DNA of 6,290 bases, taken from the NCBI GenBank assembly GCA_035294325.1, contig DATGLE010000113.1, positions 1 to 6,290 of the forward strand, read 5' to 3'. Made by a program: the position numbers and the translations under genes. The notes under the pieces are model-generated. The model was given only the letters and a program-made list of their open reading frames with translations, made no database searches and had not been told where the DNA came from. The DNA is from DATGLE01 sp035294325. GTDB lineage: Bacteria > Chloroflexota > Ktedonobacteria > Ktedonobacterales > Ktedonobacteraceae. Positions 5,699 to 6,290 of this stretch are shown here, one piece after another (position 1 is the first letter of the stretch; every line of letters starts with the position of its first letter).

Positions 5699-6250
5699 TC
5701 ATTTCAAGGGCAAAACAGCGCCAGCATCGGCCCCCTGTTCTGACTGCATGCGTTCAATGGCGTTGTCGATCATTGCGGAGACTTCGTTGTTTCTGGATTG
5801 TGCCTGGAGTGTGGCGGCCAGTTGTTGAAGCGGGATGTGCAGTTGTTGCAGGCTCTCTATGCTGAGCGCCTGAAAGCGCTGCCTGAGCAGGTGTTGCTGG
5901 GCGGAGATCAATATTTTGCGCAGCCGGTGCCCCTGTGGTGTGAGCACGATACGGACATAGCGCCGGTCTCCTGCTTTGCCACGCTCGCGTTTTGCCAGCC
6001 CGCTCTCTTCAAACTTATCGACGATACTGGTCACGTTGCTCTTATCGCACAGGAGCAGTTCGGCCAGTTCGGTGAAAGAACGGCCCTCTTCATTTTCGAG
6101 GTGTACGAGCGCCCAGTACTGGGTAATGGTCAGGCCGAAGCGTTTCATCAACTGACTTTCTCCCTCGTCGAGTTCGAGAAAGCACTGCGAAAGAAAAAGG
6201 GATATCTCTCTCTCAAGTTCAAGACGTTCTTCTATTCCGCCCTCGTTCAT
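5699..6250 (-). CDS. MarR-family winged-helix transcriptional regulator
   Basis: A 183-residue protein with an N-terminal dimerisation helix and a MarR winged helix-turn-helix. FGLTITQYWALVHL (38-51) leads into RSFTELAELLLCDKSNVTSIVDKFEESGL (57-85), which contains the recognition helix. The wing is KRERGKAGDRRYVRIVLT (87-104), with the D-R-R motif at 95-97. C-terminal helices follow to about residue 150, then a 30-residue tail longer than in many MarR proteins. Such proteins bind palindromic DNA as dimers and usually release it on binding a small molecule or on oxidation. Cys23 and Cys68 are present, but a redox role is not established. ATG at 6250 has AAGGAG four bases upstream. The gene converges with malG. 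Its upstream region carries a sequence shared with the operon promoter, suggesting autoregulation and control of the importer. It could instead regulate genes to the right of the window. Confidence 0.92.
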   Translation of the reverse strand: MNEGGIEERLELEREISLFLSQCFLELDEGESQLMKRFGLTITQYWALVHLENEEGRSFTELAELLLCDKSNVTSIVDKFEESGLAKRERGKAGDRRYVRIVLTPQGHRLRKILISAQQHLLRQRFQALSIESLQQLHIPLQQLAATLQAQSRNNEVSAMIDNAIERMQSEQGADAGAVLPLK

Positions 6251-6268
6251 TGTTCTCCTTTATGACTG

Positions 6269-6284
6269 TTGAATAGTTGACTGT
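6269..6284. promoter_or_regulatory. Candidate MarR-type operator upstream of the MarR gene
   Basis: Immediately upstream of the MarR ribosome site, TTGA (6269-6272) and TTGA (6277-6280) are spaced eight bases apart. On the minus strand the stretch ACAGTCAACTATTCAA (6284-6269) matches 13 of 16 bases of ACACTCAACTATCGAA in the divergent promoter region (2391-2406). Its position directly before the regulator gene fits autoregulation. The MarR promoter itself probably lies partly beyond the right edge. Confidence 0.45.
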
Positions 6285-6290
6285 CTACTA

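Noticed and set aside
5686..5715. Bidirectional terminator between malG and the MarR gene
   Set aside because: Only the short palindrome CCCGGG is present in a 13-base gap; there is no adequate stem or T-run.
6259..6287. MarR promoter TAGACA, 17 bases, CATAAA (minus strand)
   Set aside because: Transcription would start at about 6252, downstream of the AAGGAG ribosome site, so the message would lack it. The true promoter is probably beyond the window edge.

Overview
The window looks like a chromosomal segment of a Chloroflexota bacterium, probably class Ktedonobacteria. This is an inference from gene character: a eukaryotic-type kinase domain fused to a proline-rich linker and an FHA domain, a fragment of an Rpn/PD-(D/E)XK nuclease-like family common in large Ktedonobacteria genomes, a lipoprotein-type sugar-binding protein with a short MalF (a Gram-positive-type layout), and an interspersed repeat containing TGTCATCCTGAGC. 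No rRNA or other taxonomic marker is present, so the assignment is tentative.

Layout. Positions 1-111 are the last 36 codons of a membrane protein, possibly an acyltransferase. Positions 112-406 are noncoding and hold a small GC-rich inverted-repeat block (218-251) and a good sigma70-type promoter (351-379). Positions 407-652 are the N-terminal remnant of an Rpn-like nuclease that stops just after its E-x-Q motif. Positions 658-2304 (minus) encode a 548-residue kinase-like/FHA protein whose catalytic-loop Asp is replaced by Ser, so it is probably a pseudokinase. Its linker contains a tandem duplication and an in-frame copy of an interspersed repeat. Positions 2305-2530 are a divergent control region with two overlapping promoters and a MarR-like site. 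Positions 2531-5685 are a compact malE-malF-malG-type ABC sugar import operon without an ATPase gene. Positions 5699-6250 (minus) encode a MarR-family regulator convergent with the operon.

How the genes may work together. The operon encodes a lipid-anchored binding protein with most maltose-contacting residues of E. coli MalE conserved, plus two permeases with EAA loops. The ATPase must come from elsewhere, as with shared MsiK/MalK-type subunits. A 16-base sequence upstream of the MarR gene recurs (13/16 matches) in the divergent kinase/operon promoter region, next to the kinase -35 box and just downstream of the predicted operon transcription start. This suggests that the MarR protein may control itself, the sugar importer and the FHA pseudokinase together. 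That circuit, and the pseudokinase itself, are the most interesting points in the window. Neither is proven by sequence alone.
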